A stretch of 64,000 nt of DNA from Mycolicibacterium canariasense (lineage in GTDB: Bacteria; Actinomycetota; Actinomycetes; Mycobacteriales; Mycobacteriaceae), in assembly GCF_002101555.1 (NCBI RefSeq), contig NZ_LQOL01000038.1:124001-188000 (forward strand), in the 5' to 3' direction. This document shows positions 16,999-25,427 of the stretch, piece by piece (positions within the stretch are counted from its first letter, which is position 1; every line of letters starts with the position of its first letter). The translations under genes and the position numbers were made by a program. Below the pieces are notes generated by a model. It did not search any database, was not told where the DNA came from, and saw only the letters and a program-made list of their open reading frames with translations.

Positions 16999-17298
16999 AT
17001 GCACGCCGACACCGCCGCCATCGAACGCACCGGCTTCGCCCTGGGCGGCATCGCCGCCGAACTCGGCGCGCTGGCCGCCGCACTGCCCGCCGTCACCGAC
17101 TCGGCCCCCGTACTGTTCGGCCCGGTCGCCGACGCCCTGGTCGCGGCGCTGCGCGAAGCGGTGGCCGACACCACGCGGGCGGTCACCGAACTCGGTAGCC
17201 AACTGGGGCTCGCCGAACAGACCGCCGGACGCATCGCGGTGTCCTACCGGGACACCGAACATCATGTCGGGCAAGCGATCTCGGCCCTCGGCGGCTGA
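16999..17298 (+). CDS. EspC-like type VII secretion target (small ESX-associated helical protein)
   Basis: 99 residues, predicted to be an almost entirely helical hairpin, with a break around residues 38-45 ([10 protein letters not shown]). The C-terminus carries Y83-R-D-T-E87, which fits the YxxxD/E export signal of ESX/type VII secretion substrates, placed after the second helix as in EspC/PE/CFP-10. Size, hairpin and motif suggest the EspC-like 'ESX secretion-associated' family. It lies two bases upstream of a protein with a WxG helical domain fused to NlpC/P60, so the two may be co-secreted as a heterodimer. No ESX core genes are in the window. The ATG start was chosen by homology to family length. 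Confidence 0.65.
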   Translation: MHADTAAIERTGFALGGIAAELGALAAALPAVTDSAPVLFGPVADALVAALREAVADTTRAVTELGSQLGLAEQTAGRIAVSYRDTEHHVGQAISALGG

Positions 17299-17300
17299 CC

Positions 17301-18383
17301 ATGCCCAGCGCGCTGGTCGCCACGCTGGCCGCACCCCTGCACCAGCTGGCCGCACAGGTCGGGCCGGGCTGGTCGGCGCAACATCCGTCTGCGCTGCTCG
17401 AGCACGCCAGGGACCGGCTCGACGAGCTGGCCGCCGGCACCTCCCGCGCCTGGCACGACGCCGAGTGGTCCGGGGACGCCGGCGCCGCGGCGGCGCGGTC
17501 CACCGACCAGGTCGCCGTGGCCGTGCACATGCTGGCCGAGCGGGTCGGGTCGCTCGCCGAGCGGGTCGGCGCGGCCGCGGACGCGATCGCGGCGGCCCGC
17601 GCCCGGCTACAGGACATCATCGCCGACTTCGAAGCCCACGCCGCCGAGTTGGAACCACTGCTGGACGACCCCGGCGTGGCCGAGGAGCTGGCCGCGCAGG
17701 CTCGGCATGCCCAGCGGCGCGCCACCGACGTGGTCGACGGTCTGCGCGCCGAGTTGGACGGCCACGCCGCCACCATCGAGGCCGCGCCCCGCGCGGCGGT
17801 CCCACCCGCACCGGCCGGCTTGTCCGGCGCGGCCCCGGCCGCCTTCCCGGGGCTGCCGACCGGAGCCGGGGCGCTCGGGGCCGGGCTGGCACCAGCGCTG
17901 GCCGGCGGGCTGGGCGGGGCGCTCGAACGGGCCACGCCCGCCGACCGGCGGCGCGGCGCCGTCGTCGGCGACCCGGCCGCCTTCGGTTCCGGGGTGGCCG
18001 TCCGGTTGCCCGACGGCAGCACCGCCACCGCACCGAACGCCGTCGCGGCCAGCGCCGTGCGGCACGCACTGACCCAGTTGGGGGTGCCGTACGACTGGGG
18101 TGGCACCACCCCCGGCGTCGGGCTGGACTGCAGCGGGCTGACGCAGTGGGCCTACCGCGAGGCGGGCTTGGACATCCCCCGGCTGGCCCAGGAGCAGGAC
18201 ATCGGTGCCGCCGTAGACGCCGGATCGCTGCGCCCCGGCGACCTGGCGGTGTGGGACGGCCACGTCGCCATGATCGTCGGCAACGGCACGATGATCGAGG
18301 CGGGCGATCCGGTGCAGCTCTCCCCCATCCGCACCACCAACGCCGGGCAGGACTTTCAGGGCTTCTGGCGCCCGACGGCGTGA
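17301..18383 (+). CDS. WxG-helical NlpC/P60 peptidoglycan hydrolase, probable type VII secretion substrate
   Basis: 360 residues with no classical signal peptide. Residues about 1-165 are predicted helical with a W56-S-G58 turn, resembling a WXG100/ESX domain; residues 165-245 are an Ala/Gly/Pro-rich linker; residues 250-360 are an NlpC/P60 domain. The catalytic Cys277 is in LDCSGLTQWAY, His321 in WDGHVAMIVGNG. Such domains cleave gamma-D-Glu to diaminopimelate bonds in peptidoglycan stems. The absence of a Sec signal, the WxG domain, and the preceding EspC-like gene with a YxxxE motif together suggest export by an ESX system. Function could be cell-wall remodelling or an interbacterial toxin; no immunity gene is obvious. 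Confidence 0.82.
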   Translation: MPSALVATLAAPLHQLAAQVGPGWSAQHPSALLEHARDRLDELAAGTSRAWHDAEWSGDAGAAAARSTDQVAVAVHMLAERVGSLAERVGAAADAIAAARARLQDIIADFEAHAAELEPLLDDPGVAEELAAQARHAQRRATDVVDGLRAELDGHAATIEAAPRAAVPPAPAGLSGAAPAAFPGLPTGAGALGAGLAPALAGGLGGALERATPADRRRGAVVGDPAAFGSGVAVRLPDGSTATAPNAVAASAVRHALTQLGVPYDWGGTTPGVGLDCSGLTQWAYREAGLDIPRLAQEQDIGAAVDAGSLRPGDLAVWDGHVAMIVGNGTMIEAGDPVQLSPIRTTNAGQDFQGFWRPTA

Positions 18384-18434
18384 ACAACGGGTGTGGCACC
18401 CGGGCGCTGCGCCTGCATCGTTACGCTGTGCGCC

Positions 18435-19709
18435 ATGGCGGCTGACATCGTGCCGGTCCGGCTCGGACTGACCAATGGCGACCTGTACACCCTCTGGGCA
18501 CCTCGCTGGCGCGACGCCGGCGACGAATGGGAGGCCTTCCTCGGCAAGGACGAGGACCTGTTCGCCTTCGAATCGGTGGCGGACCTGACCGCATTCGTGC
18601 GGACCAACTCCGACAACGACCTCACCGACCACCCGGCCTGGGAGAAGCTCACCCAGGCCAACGCGCACCGGCTGGACCCCGACGACGCCCATCTGTACGA
18701 CCTCGTGGAGGTGCCGGCCCTGGTGGCCGACAAACCCTCCGAAGAGTCCGTCGAGGCGGTGCGCCGGGCATTGGTGATCGTCTCGGCCATCGGATCGGTG
18801 TGCGACCTGCCCGTCATCACCAAGCTGTTCAACGGCAACCCGGTGCTGGGCACCATCGGCGGCGGACTGGACGCCTTCGCCGGCCGCGCCGGCCGTAAGC
18901 GCTGGGCCGAGATCGAGACCGTCATCGGACGCTCGTGGGACTCCGTCATCGACGTGATCGACGGACTCGTCAGCACGCCGGAGGTCGACGCCGCCGAATC
19001 CGCCAAGGCGCAGCAGGAACTCGACGAGCCGGCACCCGAGCCCGACGAGGACGACCTCGCGGTCGGTGCCGACGACGATGTCGTCATCGAGGGCGAGGTG
19101 GACACCGACGAGGAGAGCGACGCGCTGGAGGCCGAGGCGGCCCGCCAGGTGCTCGGCGGCGACGAGGACTTCTGGACGCAGGTCGGTATCGACCCGGTGC
19201 GCATCATGACCAGCGGCGGCACCCTGTACACGCTGCGCTGCTACGTCGGCGACGACCCGAAGTTCCTCGGCCGCAACGGACGCATCAGCGTGTTCAGCTC
19301 CGAACGGGCGCTGGCCCGCTACCTGGCCGACGAGCACGAGAGCGACCTGTCCGGCTACAGCGCCTACGAGATCATCCGGACCGCGGCCACCGACGGGTCG
19401 CTGCGGGTGGACGTCACCGATGACAACATCTACGTGCTGTCCGGGCTGGCCGACGACATCGCCGACGGCCCCGATGCCGTGGACCGCGACCAGCTGGAGC
19501 TGGCCGTCGAATTCCTCAGGGACGTCGGCGATTACGCCGAGGACACCATCGTCGCCAAGACGCTGGAGAGCACGCAGCCACTCGGCGCGCTGGTGTCCTA
19601 CCTGATCGAGCCGGGCAGTGTCGCCAAACCGGCCGCACCGTATGCCAAGGCCGTGGAGCAGTGGGAAGAGCTGGAGAGCTTCGTCGAATCTCGGTTGCGC
19701 CACGAGTGA
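18435..19709 (+). CDS. Conserved mycobacterial protein of unknown function (Rv3311-like)
   Basis: 424 residues, closely resembling Mtb Rv3311, including the opening MAADIVPVRL and the segment TLWAPRWRDAGDEWEAFLGK. Similar segments recur: an N-terminal FLGKDEDLFAFESVADLTAFVR and a later FLGRNGRISVFSSERALARYL, so the protein is a two-copy repeat joined by a very acidic linker (about residues 195-240, rich in Asp/Glu). No catalytic motif, signal peptide or membrane segment was recognised. The function is unknown. It follows the NlpC/P60 gene by about 50 bases, but conservation in Mtb, which lacks that pair here, argues for an independent role. Confidence 0.85.
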   Translation: MAADIVPVRLGLTNGDLYTLWAPRWRDAGDEWEAFLGKDEDLFAFESVADLTAFVRTNSDNDLTDHPAWEKLTQANAHRLDPDDAHLYDLVEVPALVADKPSEESVEAVRRALVIVSAIGSVCDLPVITKLFNGNPVLGTIGGGLDAFAGRAGRKRWAEIETVIGRSWDSVIDVIDGLVSTPEVDAAESAKAQQELDEPAPEPDEDDLAVGADDDVVIEGEVDTDEESDALEAEAARQVLGGDEDFWTQVGIDPVRIMTSGGTLYTLRCYVGDDPKFLGRNGRISVFSSERALARYLADEHESDLSGYSAYEIIRTAATDGSLRVDVTDDNIYVLSGLADDIADGPDAVDRDQLELAVEFLRDVGDYAEDTIVAKTLESTQPLGALVSYLIEPGSVAKPAAPYAKAVEQWEELESFVESRLRHE

Positions 19710-19749
19710 TCACCGATGAGTTTCGCGGTGGCGCCCGGTCCATACCGGC

Positions 19750-20592
19750 ATGACCATCACCGACGGACTCATCTGCCGCTCACTCGACGTCCCCGGCGCC
19801 CGCCTGCACTACGAGGTGCGCGGGTCCGGGCCGCTGCTGCTGGCGATCGGTTCGCCGATGACCGCCGCGGAGTTCCTGCCCCTGGCGCACGCCATGGCCG
19901 CCGACCACACCGTCGTCACCTATGACCCGCGGGGGCTGGGCCGCAGCTCCATCGACGACCCCGAGCAGGACGCGACACCGGAGCTACGCGCCGACGACGT
20001 GGCCGCCATCCTGGACGCGCTGGACGCCGGATCCGCGGACGTGTTCGGGTCCAGTGGCGGTGCGGTGACGGGGCTGGCCCTGGCGGCCCGGCACCCCGGC
20101 CGGGTGCGGACCCTGGTGGCCCACGAGCCACCGTTGTTGGAGCTGCTGCCCGATGCCGACCGGCAGCGCGCGGCGACCGAGGAGATCATCGCGACGTTCC
20201 ACCGGGACGGGGTCGAGGCGGCGTGGCTGGCGTTCATGGCCAACGCCGGCTTCGACCTCGAAGCCCCAGACGCGGGCCCGCCGCCGGGCCCGGAGCCGAC
20301 GCCCGAGCAGCGGGCCCAGCAGCTCGCCGATTCGGCCCGGTTCTTCGATCGCGAGCTGCGTGACACCACCCGGTACGTGCCCGATATCGCGGCGCTGACC
20401 GCGGGGCCCGCGCGGATCGTCGTCGGGCTCGGCGCGCAGTCCGGCCACCTGCTCACCGACACCACCACCCGGGCGCTGGCCGCGCTGCTGCACCGGGAGC
20501 CGGTGATCTTCCCCGGCGATCACGGCGGATTCATCGGTGCTCCAGGTGAATTCGCGGACACCTTACGTGCCGTGCTGAGCGGTCCGGCGTGA
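19750..20592 (+). CDS. Alpha/beta hydrolase
   Basis: 280 residues. The nucleophile elbow is GSSGGAVTG near residue 101, with an oxyanion loop at AIGSPMTAAEF and YDPRGLGRSS as the standard strand-4 region. The catalytic His is near the end in GDHGGFIG. The fold covers esterases, lactonases and haloperoxidase-like enzymes, and the substrate cannot be told. A second hydrolase overlaps its stop by four bases (GTGA), so both are translated together. Neither is part of the Mtb block I recall, so they may be lineage-specific additions between the Rv3311-like gene and add. Confidence 0.87.
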   Translation: MTITDGLICRSLDVPGARLHYEVRGSGPLLLAIGSPMTAAEFLPLAHAMAADHTVVTYDPRGLGRSSIDDPEQDATPELRADDVAAILDALDAGSADVFGSSGGAVTGLALAARHPGRVRTLVAHEPPLLELLPDADRQRAATEEIIATFHRDGVEAAWLAFMANAGFDLEAPDAGPPPGPEPTPEQRAQQLADSARFFDRELRDTTRYVPDIAALTAGPARIVVGLGAQSGHLLTDTTTRALAALLHREPVIFPGDHGGFIGAPGEFADTLRAVLSGPA

Positions 20593-21470
20593 CCGGTCGG
20601 CTGTCCCACGGCGAGCGGCTGGTCCCGATCGGCGACGCCGAACTGTGTATCGAGACCTTCGGGGACCCCGCGCATCCGGCGGTCCTGCTCATCGACGGCG
20701 CGAGCGCCTCGATGCTGTGGTGGGACGCGCGGTTGTGCGAACGGCTGGCCCACGGCCACCGGTTCGTGATCCGGTACGACAACCGGGACACCGGGCGGTC
20801 CACCAGTTACCCGCCGGGTCGGCCGGGTTACGCGTACACCGACCTGGCCGACGACGCGGTCGGCATCCTGGATGCCCTGGGCATCCGGCGCGCGCACGTG
20901 GTCTGCCGGTCGATGTCCGGCGGGATCGGGCTCATCCTCGGCGTGGACCACCCCGACCGGGTCGCATCGTTGACCTTCGTCTCCACCTCCACCGGAGCGG
21001 ACGGGCTGCCCCCGTCGTCGGCGCAGTTCCCGGCCGACCCGGACCCCACCGACCTCGCCGCGGTGGTGGACCACATCGTCGCGTCGGCGAAGGCGTGCGC
21101 GGGCGGGTCGCCGTTCTTCGACGAGCCCGCCACGCGCACCCTGGTCGAGCGTGACGTCGCGCGCACCCGCGACAACGCGGCCGCCCTCGGCAATCACTAC
21201 GCGATGAGCTTCGACGGGGCGTCGCGGGACTTCGCCCGGATCACCGCACCCACACTGGTGGTGCACGGCGACCGCGACCCGCTGTGCCCGCTGCCCCACG
21301 GGCTGGCACTGCGCGACGCCATTCCCGGTGCGGCGCTGCTGGTTCTGGAAGGCGCCGGGCACGACCTGCCCGAGCCACTCTGGGACGTCTTCGTTCCGGC
21401 GCTGCTGCACCACACGGCGGCCGCCGACCAGCCTCCGATCAGCCGATCAGGACCGCGTACCGCGGTTTGA
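20589..21470 (+). CDS. Alpha/beta hydrolase (second of a coupled pair)
   Basis: 293 residues. It has [11 protein letters not shown], the nucleophile motif CRSMSGG near residue 109, an Asp at [12 protein letters not shown] and His at GAGHDLPE, completing a catalytic triad. The N-terminal [20 protein letters not shown] opening is typical of the aclacinomycin methylesterase/RdmC-like group. The GTG start overlaps the previous hydrolase stop. The 3' end runs 32 bases into the convergent add gene, so the last residues (rich in Pro/Ser/Arg) may not be functional. Substrate unknown. Confidence 0.86.
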   Translation: MTGRLSHGERLVPIGDAELCIETFGDPAHPAVLLIDGASASMLWWDARLCERLAHGHRFVIRYDNRDTGRSTSYPPGRPGYAYTDLADDAVGILDALGIRRAHVVCRSMSGGIGLILGVDHPDRVASLTFVSTSTGADGLPPSSAQFPADPDPTDLAAVVDHIVASAKACAGGSPFFDEPATRTLVERDVARTRDNAAALGNHYAMSFDGASRDFARITAPTLVVHGDRDPLCPLPHGLALRDAIPGAALLVLEGAGHDLPEPLWDVFVPALLHHTAAADQPPISRSGPRTAV

Positions 21471-22527
21471 TCACGCCGTCGATGAGGGCCAGCCGCTCGT
21501 CGAACGGCAGGAACGAGGACTTCATCGCGTTGATGGTGAAGCGTTCCAGGTCGCTCCAGCCGTAGCCGAAGGCCTCGACCAGCCGCAGCATCTCCTGGCT
21601 CATGGTGGTGTCGCTCATCAGCCGGTTGTCGGTGTTGACGGTGACCCGGAACCGGGTGCGGGCCAGCAGGTCGAACGGATGCTCGGCGATGCTGGCCACC
21701 GCTCCGGTCTGCACGTTGGAGCTCGGGCACAGTTCCAGCGGAATGCGCTTGTCCCGCAGGATCGCCGCCAGCCGGCCCAGCCGCACCGCTCCGTCGGGGC
21801 CGACCGTGATGTCGTCGACGATGCGCACCCCGTGGCCGAGCCGGTCGGCACCGCAGAACGCGATGGCCTCGTGGATGGACGGCAGGCCGAAGGCCTCACC
21901 GGCGTGAATGGTGAAGCGCGCGTTGTTGCTTCGCATGTACTCGAACGCGTCCAGGTGCCGGCTGGGCGGGTAGCCGGCCTCGGCGCCGGCGATGTCGAAG
22001 CCGACGACGCCCTGATCGCGGAACCGGATGGCCAGCTCGGCGATCTCCCGAGACCGTGCGGCATGGCGCATGGCGGTGACCAGGCAGCGCACCACGATGG
22101 TGCGGCCGGCCGCGGCGGCGGCCTTCTCGCCGTCGGCGAATCCGCCGAGCACCGCGTCGACGACGGCATCCAGCGACAGACCGCGGTCGATGTGCAGTTC
22201 GGGGGCGAACCGGACCTCGGCGTACACGACGTTGTCCTCGGCGAGGTCCTCGACGGCCTCGTAGGCCACCCGGTGCAGGGCCTCCGGGGTCTGCATCACG
22301 CCGACGGTGTGCGCGAACGGTTCGAGGTAGCGCACCAGCGACCCGCTGTGCGCGGCGGTGCGGAAGAACGTCGCGAGCTCGTCGACCTCGGTGGCCGGCA
22401 GCTCGTCGTACCCGAATTGATCCGCCAGCTCGAGCACCGTGGCCGGGCGTAGCCCGCCGTCCAGGTGGTCGTGCAGCAGCGCTTTGGGGGCTTGTTCGAT
22501 CAGGTCGAGGGTCAGCGGCGTACTCAT
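21439..22527 (-). CDS. add: Adenosine deaminase
   Basis: 362 residues; hydrolytic deamination of (deoxy)adenosine to (deoxy)inosine, feeding deoD. Zinc and catalytic motifs are HDHLDGG near residue 19, the Gly/Ala-rich FDIAGAE region, IHAGEAFG with catalytic Glu, RLGHGVR, and NTDN with the metal-binding Asp near residue 300. The position before deoA and cdd is the same as Mtb Rv3313c. The ATG start is preceded by a weak purine-rich site. It shares 32 bp of antisense overlap with the hydrolase downstream, which may affect expression where both are transcribed. Confidence 0.96.
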   Translation of the reverse strand: MSTPLTLDLIEQAPKALLHDHLDGGLRPATVLELADQFGYDELPATEVDELATFFRTAAHSGSLVRYLEPFAHTVGVMQTPEALHRVAYEAVEDLAEDNVVYAEVRFAPELHIDRGLSLDAVVDAVLGGFADGEKAAAAAGRTIVVRCLVTAMRHAARSREIAELAIRFRDQGVVGFDIAGAEAGYPPSRHLDAFEYMRSNNARFTIHAGEAFGLPSIHEAIAFCGADRLGHGVRIVDDITVGPDGAVRLGRLAAILRDKRIPLELCPSSNVQTGAVASIAEHPFDLLARTRFRVTVNTDNRLMSDTTMSQEMLRLVEAFGYGWSDLERFTINAMKSSFLPFDERLALIDGVIKPRYAVLIG

Positions 22528-22594
22528 CCGTCCATCTTGCTCGCCCGTGGCGGCGCAGGCGCGCAGATCGCCCGCGCCGACATCAGGTGTTCGC

Positions 22595-23896
22595 CTACCC
22601 GATGCGGTCGATCACCAAGGGGCCGAGCTCCGGCACGCTGTCACCGACGCTCCACCCGCCGTCGAGTTCGGCCAGCGCCGCGGGCAGCCGCTCGGGTGTT
22701 TCGGTGTAGAGGGTGAACACCGTCTCGCCCGCGGCGACGGGTTCACCGGGCCGGCGATGGATGCGCACCCCGGCACCGAGCTGGACCGGCTGCCCGGGTG
22801 CGGCGCGCCCCGCCCCGAGCCGCCACGCGGCCATCGCCACCGCCATGGCATCGATATCGCCCATCACCCCGCCGCCGGACGCGGTGACGGTTTCGGTGTG
22901 CGCACCGAGGGGCAGCGGCTGGCTCAGGTCCCCGCCCTGGGCGGCGACGAGCCGGCGGAACCGGTCCATCGCCGTCCCGTCGCGCAGGGTCTGGGCGGGG
23001 TCCACGCCGTCGACCCCGGCGGCGTCGAGCATGTCGGTCGCGAGTGCCAGGGTCAGCTCGACCACGTCGGGCGGGCCGCCGCCGGCCAGGACCTCCAGCG
23101 ACTCGGCGACCTCCAACGAGTTGCCGACGGTGCGGCCCAGTGGGCGGTTCATGTCGGTGAGCAGCGCCCGGGTCGGGACGCCGTAGGAGTTGCCCAGCGC
23201 CACCATGGTGGCCGCCAGCTCGCGGGACTCGGCTTCGGTCTTGAGGAAGGCGCCGCGGCCGGCCTTGACATCCAGTACCAGAGATTGCGCTCCCTCGGCC
23301 AGCTTCTTGCTCATCACCGAACTGGCGATCAGCGGCAGCGATTCGGTGGTGGCGGTGACGTCACGCAGCGCGTAGATCAAGCGGTCGGCCGGGGCGAGAT
23401 CGCCCGCGGCGAAGATGGCCGCCCCGACGTCGCAAAGCTGTTGCCTGATCTGCTCTTTGGACAGCTCCGGGGTGAAGCCGGCGATGGCCTCGAGTTTGTC
23501 GAGGGTGCCGCCGGTGTGCCCGAGGCCGCGGCCCGCGGCTTGCGGAACCGCTGCGCCACAAGCCAGTACCACCGGTACCAGTGGGATGGTGATCTTGTCG
23601 CCCACCCCGCCGGTGGAGTGTTTGTCCACCAGCGGCAGGCCCAGATCGGTGAAGTCGAACCGGTCACCGGAGGCCACCATGGCGGCGGTCCAGCGGGTGA
23701 TCTCGCCGGGTGTCATGCCGCGCAGGAAGATCGCCATGAGAAGCGCCGACATCTGTTCGTCGGCGACGCGACCGTGGGTGTAGCCGTCGATCACCCAGTC
23801 GATGGCGTCGTCGGACAGGACGCCGCCGTCGCGCTTGACCCGGATGACCGACGGAGCATCGAGATGCGACCCGTGATGAGGAGCATCGAGATTCAT
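22595..23896 (-). CDS. deoA: Thymidine phosphorylase
   Basis: 433 residues, pyrimidine-nucleoside phosphorylase family. It splits thymidine or deoxyuridine to base plus deoxyribose-1-phosphate. Diagnostic segments are [15 protein letters not shown], the phosphate-binding [12 protein letters not shown] at about residue 98, [15 protein letters not shown], and [14 protein letters not shown]. The C-terminal domain ends in [12 protein letters not shown]. Its ATG overlaps the cdd stop by four bases, so translation is coupled; the order cdd-deoA-add matches Mtb Rv3315c-Rv3313c. The longer frame upstream of ATG 23896 is antisense-type noise over cdd. Confidence 0.96.
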   Translation of the reverse strand: MNLDAPHHGSHLDAPSVIRVKRDGGVLSDDAIDWVIDGYTHGRVADEQMSALLMAIFLRGMTPGEITRWTAAMVASGDRFDFTDLGLPLVDKHSTGGVGDKITIPLVPVVLACGAAVPQAAGRGLGHTGGTLDKLEAIAGFTPELSKEQIRQQLCDVGAAIFAAGDLAPADRLIYALRDVTATTESLPLIASSVMSKKLAEGAQSLVLDVKAGRGAFLKTEAESRELAATMVALGNSYGVPTRALLTDMNRPLGRTVGNSLEVAESLEVLAGGGPPDVVELTLALATDMLDAAGVDGVDPAQTLRDGTAMDRFRRLVAAQGGDLSQPLPLGAHTETVTASGGGVMGDIDAMAVAMAAWRLGAGRAAPGQPVQLGAGVRIHRRPGEPVAAGETVFTLYTETPERLPAALAELDGGWSVGDSVPELGPLVIDRIG

Positions 23897-24291
23897 GCGC
23901 GCTCCAGATCGGCCGGCCCGAAGGCGTCGGGCAGCAGGTCGGCGAGCCGGCGCGGACCGTCGGGGTGGTCGATCAGCAGATCGGGTCCGCCGTGCTCGAA
24001 GAGCACCTGACGGCATCGTCCACAGGGCATCAACGGGGCGCCGTCGGCGGCCACGCAACTGAGCGCGACCAGCCGTCCGCCGCCGCCGGAAAACAGGACG
24101 CAGACCACAGCGCACTCAGCACAGAGACCTAGGCCATATGAGACATTCTCCACATTGCATCCGCGGATGATTCTGTCGTCGTCGACCAACGCGGCAGCTC
24201 CGACCGGAAATCCGGAATACGGCGCATATGCACCCCGTGATGCTTCGATTGCGTTGTCTCGCAACAATTTCCAGTCGATATCGACACTCAT
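23893..24291 (-). CDS. cdd: Cytidine deaminase
   Basis: 132 residues, homotetrameric type. Zinc ligands and the catalytic Glu are visible: CNVENVSYG, then CAE with the active-site Glu, then PCGRCRQ. It deaminates cytidine and deoxycytidine to uridine compounds for the phosphorylase encoded next. ATG at 24291 gives MSVDIDWKLL, with GGAG nine bases upstream. It heads a cdd-deoA-add transcript, divergent from sdhC with about 218 bases between. Confidence 0.96.
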   Translation of the reverse strand: MSVDIDWKLLRDNAIEASRGAYAPYSGFPVGAAALVDDDRIIRGCNVENVSYGLGLCAECAVVCVLFSGGGGRLVALSCVAADGAPLMPCGRCRQVLFEHGGPDLLIDHPDGPRRLADLLPDAFGPADLERA

Positions 24292-24509
24292 GACACACTC
24301 CGCGCACGCTGATCTGAATGCATTCCGAAGGCCGGGCATCCGACGGCGACAACCAATGTAGGTAACCCTAACTTTGTGGTAGAACGGCCTCTTTGGGCTC
24401 CACGCTAGTTCTAAGTCGGTTCGATTTGGGTTTAGAGTCGCCCCGAGGTTTGGGGACGAATTACAGCCTTGTCCCCGGACGTCCACCGATGGCGTTGGAG
24501 GACACCCTT
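24292..24509. other. Divergent intergenic region between cdd and sdhC
   Basis: About 218 bases, noticeably more AT-rich than its surroundings, expected to carry the cdd and sdhCDAB promoters. GTTCTAAG and TTTAGAG blocks (24409-24437) are the most promoter-like stretches, but I cannot assign -35/-10 pairs with confidence. A short CCCC...GGGG hairpin follows at 24441-24455. The site AGGTAACCCTAACTT at 24360-24374 has a loose resemblance to an IdeR/DtxR iron box (12 of 19), too weak to call. Confidence 0.45.
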
Positions 24510-24938
24510 ATGAGCACAGCGACGGCTGCGGATTCCGATACACCGGCACCGCGATCAAAACCGGGACGTCGCCGCACCCTGTACCGCGGCGACCCAGGCA
24601 TGTGGTCCTGGGTATTGCACCGCATCACGGGTGCCACCATTTTCTTCTTCCTGTTCGTCCACGTGCTCGACACCGCGCTGGTGCGCGTGAGCCCGCAGGC
24701 CTACAACGAAGTCATCGAGACGTACAAGACGCCGATCGTCGGCCTCATGGAGGTCGGTCTGGTCGCGGCGGTGCTGTACCACGCACTCAACGGCATCCGG
24801 GTGATCCTCATCGACTTCTGGCAGCACGGCCCGCGCTACCAGCGGCTGATGCTGTGGGTAATTGCCGGAATCTGGTTGGCCGTGATGATCCCCTCCCTGG
24901 GTGTCCTCGGCATGCACATGGCGGAGCGTTTCCTATGA
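24510..24938 (+). CDS. sdhC: Succinate dehydrogenase cytochrome b556 subunit
   Basis: 142 residues with three membrane segments. The conserved SWVLHRITGATIFFFLFVHVLD region contains the Ser/Arg quinone-site residues and heme-ligand histidine candidates. SdhC and SdhD anchor the catalytic subunits and carry electrons to menaquinone. The ATG at 24510 follows GGAG about eight bases upstream; the longer frame is not conserved. Its stop overlaps sdhD (ATGA). Gene order sdhC-D-A-B matches Mtb Rv3316-Rv3319. Confidence 0.95.
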   Translation: MSTATAADSDTPAPRSKPGRRRTLYRGDPGMWSWVLHRITGATIFFFLFVHVLDTALVRVSPQAYNEVIETYKTPIVGLMEVGLVAAVLYHALNGIRVILIDFWQHGPRYQRLMLWVIAGIWLAVMIPSLGVLGMHMAERFL

Positions 24939-25411
24939 GTGGCGAAAATCCCTACGACCACCTGAGCGAGCGTGGCGGGCCGGCACCGGTCATGCAGCGC
25001 AGCTACGACCGGCCCGCCGGTCTGGACAATCCGCGCGCCCCGCGCCGACCCGGCGGCATGCCCAACTTCGAGAAGTACGCCTGGCTGTTCATGCGCTTCT
25101 CGGGCATCGTCCTGGTGTTCCTGGCGCTGGGCCACCTGTTCATCATGCTGATGTGGCAGAACGGCGTGTACCGGATCGATTTCAACTACGTCGCGCAGCG
25201 CTGGGCCTCACCGTTCTGGCAGACCTGGGATCTGCTGCTGCTGTGGCTGGCCCAACTGCACGGCGGCAACGGCATGCGCACCATCATCGCCGACTACGCC
25301 CGCAAGGATTCGACCAAGTTCTGGCTGAACACCCTGCTGGCCCTGTCGATGCTGTTCACCCTGGTGCTGGGCACCTACGTGCTGCTGACGTTCGACGCGA
25401 ACATCTCTTGA
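24935..25411 (+). CDS. sdhD: Succinate dehydrogenase membrane anchor subunit
   Basis: 158 residues. A polar N-terminus of about 45 residues precedes three membrane segments; RFSGIVLVFLALGHLFIML and QLHGGNGMRTIIADY hold the histidines expected for heme b and quinone binding. It pairs with SdhC in the membrane. The start overlaps the sdhC stop by four bases, and sdhA follows 16 bases after the stop, consistent with a single operon transcript. Confidence 0.94.
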   Translation: MSGENPYDHLSERGGPAPVMQRSYDRPAGLDNPRAPRRPGGMPNFEKYAWLFMRFSGIVLVFLALGHLFIMLMWQNGVYRIDFNYVAQRWASPFWQTWDLLLLWLAQLHGGNGMRTIIADYARKDSTKFWLNTLLALSMLFTLVLGTYVLLTFDANIS

Positions 25412-25427
25412 GCTGGAGTTGTAGGAA

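Noticed and set aside
17607..19703. Minus-strand frame of 698 codons opposite the NlpC/P60 and Rv3311-like genes
   Set aside because: Low-complexity translation; both plus-strand genes are supported by motifs or homology.
24358..24376. Possible IdeR/DtxR iron box upstream of sdhC (GTAGGTAACCCTAACTTTG)
   Set aside because: Only about 12 of 19 positions match the consensus TTAGGTTAGGCTAACCTAA, with the right arm poor. That is below what I would accept without binding data.
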